Assembly (NCBI GenBank): GCA_016801885.1
Contig: CM028895.1
Location: 4,364,001 to 4,428,000, forward strand
DNA: 64,000 bases
Direction of reading: 5' to 3'
From: Toxotes chatareus
Lineage: Eukaryota; Chordata; Actinopteri; Toxotidae
Below, piece after piece: positions 61,201 through 64,000 of this stretch. The number at the start of each line of letters is the position of its first letter. The first letter of the stretch is position 1. Under the pieces are notes generated by a model. It had not been told where the DNA came from. It searched no databases and saw only the letters and a list, made by a program, of their open reading frames with translations. A program made the position numbers and the translations under genes.

Positions 61201-64000
61201 AAAATGTCATAAAAAACGTCATAGTATAGTAAGGCGTCAAAATCGGACAAAAAAAAGTCAACAAATTTTTGACCTCAAAATGTCATAAAAAACGTCATAG
61301 TATAGTAAGGCGTTTTTCGGACAAAAAAAAAAGTCAAAAAAATTTTTGACCTCAAAATGTCATAAAAACGTCATAGTAAGTAAAAATCGTCATAGTATAG
61401 TAAAATGTCAAAATCGGGTAAAAAAAAGTCAAAAAATTTTGACCTCAAAATGTCATAAAAAACGTCATAGTATAGTATGGCATTTTTTTTTCGCCAAAAA
61501 AGTCAAAATTTTTTTGACCTCAAAATGTCATAAAAAACGTCATAGTATAGTAAGGCGTCAAAATCGGACAAAAAAAAGTCAAAAAATTTTTTGACCTCAA
61601 AATGTCATAAAAAACGTCATAGTATAGTATGGCGTTTTTTTCGGCCAAAAAAAGTCAAAAAATTTTTTGACCTCAAAATGTCATAAAAAACGTCATAGTA
61701 TAGTAAGGCGTCAAAATCAGGTAAAAAAAAGTCAAAAAATTTTTGACCTCAAAATGTCATAAAAAACGTCATAGTATAGTAAAGGCATTTTTTAAAAACT
61801 CAAAATTTTGTTTGCCAAAAACCTCAAAATGTCAAAATAAATTTTTTTTGACCTCAAAATGTCATAAAAAACGTCATAGTATAGTATGGTGTTTTTTCGG
61901 CCAAAAAAAGTCAAAATTTTTTTTGACCTCAAAATGTCATAAAAAAACGTCATAGTATAGTATGGCGTTTTTTTCTGACAAAAAAAGTCAAAAAATTTTG
62001 ACCTCAAAATGTCATAAAAAACGTCAAAATCAGGTAAAAAAGTCAAAAAAATTTTTGACCTCAAAATGTCAAAAATGTCATAAAAACGTCATAGTATAGT
62101 ATAGTAGGTATAGTAAGTCAAAATCGGGTTAAAAAAAACTCAAAAATTTTTTTTGACCTCAAAATGTCATAAAAACATATAGTATAGTAAGGTGTTTTTT
62201 CGGCCAAAAAAAGTCAAAAATTTTTTTGACCTCAAAATGTCATAAAAAACGTCATAGTATAGTAAGGTGTCAAAATCAGGTAAAAAAAAAGGCAAAAAAT
62301 TTTTTGACCTCAAAATGTCATAAAAAACGTCATAGTATAGTAAGGCGTCAAAATCGGCCAAAAAGTCAAAAAATTTTTTTGACCTCAAAATGTCATGAAA
62401 AACGTCATAGTATAGTAAGGCGTTTTTTTCGGCCAAAAAAACTCAAAATTTTTTTTAATCTCAAAATGTAATAAAAAACGTCATAGTATAGTAAGGCGTC
62501 AAAATCGGGTAAAAAAAAGTCAATAAATTTTTTGACCTCAAAATGTCATAAAAAACGTCATAGTATAGTAAGGCATTTTTTTCGGACAAAAAAAGTCAAA
62601 AAAAATTTTGACCTCAAAATGTCATGAAAAACGTCATAGTATAGTAAGGCGTTTTTTTCGGCCAAAAAAAGTCAAAAAAATGTTTGACCTCAAAATGTCA
62701 TGAAAAACGTCATAGTATAGTAAGGCGTCAAAATCGGGTAAAAAAAAAAGTCAAAAATTTTTTTGACCTCAAAATGTCATAAAAAACGTCATAGTATAGT
62801 AAGGCATTTTTTTCGGCCAAAAAAAGTCAAAAAATTTTTTGACCTCAAAATGTCATAAAAAACGTCATAGTATAGTAAGGCGTCAAAATCGGACAAAAAA
62901 AGTCAAAAAAATTTTTTTACCTCAAAATGTCATAAAAAACGTCATAGTATAGTATGGCGTTTTTTTCGGGCAAAAAAAGTCAACATTTTTTTTTACCTCA
63001 AAATGTCATAAAAAACGTCATAGTATAGTAAGATGTCAAAATCGACCGAAAAAAGTCAAAAAAAATTTTGACCTCAAAAATTCATAAAAAACGTCATAGT
63101 ATAGTATGCCGTTTTTTTTGGGCAAAAAAAGTCAAAAACTTCTTTGACCTCAAAATGTCATAAAAAACGCCATAGTATAGTAAGGCGTCAAAATCGGACA
63201 GAAAAAGTCCAAATTTTTTTTGGCCTCAAAATGTCATAAAAAACGTCATAGTATAGTATGGCGTTTTTTTTGACAAAAAGTCAAAATTTTTTTTGACCTC
63301 AAAATGTCATAAAAAACGTCATAGTATAGTAAGGCGTCAAAATTGGACAAAAGAAGTCAAAAATTTTTTGACCTCAAAATGTCATAAAAAACGTCATAGT
63401 ATAGTAAGGCGTCAAAATCGGCCAAAAAAAGTCAAAAAATTTTTTTACCTCAAAATGTCATAAAAACGTCATAGTATAGTATGCTGTTTTTTCTTCGGGC
63501 AAAAAAAGTCAAAAAATTTTTTGACCTCAAAATGTCATAAAAAACGTCATAGTATAGTAAGGTGTCAAAATCGGCCAAAAAAAGTCAAAAAATTTTTTGA
63601 CCTCAAAATGTCATAAAAAACGTCATAGTATAGTATGGCGTTCTTTTCGGGCAAAAAAAGTAAAAAAATTTTTTGACCTCAAAATGTCATAAAAAGCGTC
63701 ATAGCATAGTAAGGCGTCAAAATCGGCCGAAAAAAAGTCAAAATTTTTTTGCCTCAAAATGTCATAAAAAACGTCATAGTATAGTATTGCGTTCTTTTCA
63801 GGCAAAAAAAAGTCAAAAAATTTTTTGACCTCAAAATGTCATAAAAAACGTCATAGTATAGTATGGCGTTTTTTTCGGGTAAAAAATGTCAAAATTTTTT
63901 TTGACCTCAAAATGTCATAAAAAACGTCATACTATAGTAAGGCATCAAAATCTGTAAAAAAAGAAGTCAAAAATTTTTACCTCAGGTCTCGGTTCACCGA

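Larger units (their letters stand above)
50199..63984. repeat. Tandem satellite, ~75-76 bp monomer, about 180 copies
   Basis: Head-to-tail copies in one orientation across about 13.8 kb. Successive parts of the unit are gacctcaaaatgtcataaaa, aacgtcatagtatagtaagg, cgtcaaaatcggccaaaaaa and agtcaaaaaatttttt; about 31% GC. Measured spacing between copies of gtcataaaaaac is 76 bp at 50286-50362, and longer steps agree (1,816 bp for about 24 units). A second form replaces gtcaaaatcgg by gttttttttcgg. The left edge is degenerate (50199-50285); the right edge appears to be at about 63984, where ggtctcggttcaccga takes over. The open frames of about 25 codons repeated in both strands come from the period being close to a multiple of three. 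Confidence 0.97.

Noticed and set aside
51399..63805. Repeated open frames of 60-90 codons in the satellite on both strands (plus: SKCHKKRHSIV; minus: LLYYDVFYDILRSK)
   Set aside because: They arise because the period is near 75 bp (25 codons) and the unit lacks stops in some frames. They break wherever a unit is 74 or 76 bp, occur on both strands, and have no splice, promoter or polyadenylation context.
50199..63984. CRISPR array
   Set aside because: There are no unique spacers; the whole unit repeats, and the setting is an intron of an animal gene.
50199..63984. Centromeric satellite with a CENP-B box
   Set aside because: The unit has ttcgggc but not the second CGGG at the right distance, and the array is small and intronic.

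Overview
The window is an interior piece of one very large, intron-rich animal gene on the + strand, followed by a long tandem satellite. I read 73 exons (1-49545) whose reading phases chain without a break into about 5,180 codons. The protein is almost entirely alpha-helical, spectrin-repeat-like sequence. Its C-terminal third matches nesprin-2 (SYNE2) very closely as I remember that family: RRQEIADRLNAWTIFNDKN, TWRLWCKFLDDYSRFEDWL, LEWDHTGDVGGSSSHE and ERWELLQAQ. Nesprin-2 is a giant outer-nuclear-membrane protein of the LINC complex that ties the nucleus to the cytoskeleton. The N-terminal actin-binding CH domains lie upstream of base 1. The last spectrin repeat(s), the transmembrane segment and the KASH tail lie downstream of base 64000.

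The many short introns (often 80-500 bp), dinucleotide microsatellites and one dispersed repeat that I associate with fish genomes suggest a teleost. I cannot tell the species, or which duplicate (syne2a or syne2b) this is.

Layout: 1-5106, ten spectrin-type exons. 5205-6656, one long exon coding an acidic, Ser/Thr-rich, apparently disordered block of 484 residues. 8658-17290, spectrin-type exons including a single 2,032-bp exon (10080-12111). 17177-19724, a second acidic, low-complexity block spread over small exons. 19823-35772, dense small spectrin-repeat exons. 35773-42624, two large introns (2.4 and 3.4 kb) around two highly conserved exons. 42625-45359, the most conserved spectrin repeats. 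45579-48449, a disordered linker with an LEWD kinesin-light-chain motif and a 69-bp cassette exon that resembles the alternatively spliced 23-residue (DV23) exon of mammalian nesprins. 49082-49545, the start of the penultimate spectrin repeats.

From about 50199 to about 63984 the intron is filled by a head-to-tail array of about 180 copies of a ~75-76 bp AT-rich monomer. It has two monomer forms, higher-order periods (about 450 and 380 bp) and larger internal duplications. A satellite of this size lying between the rod and the membrane-anchor exons of a LINC gene is the most unusual thing in the window. I found no RNA genes, CRISPR arrays, intact transposon genes, or second protein-coding gene on either strand.
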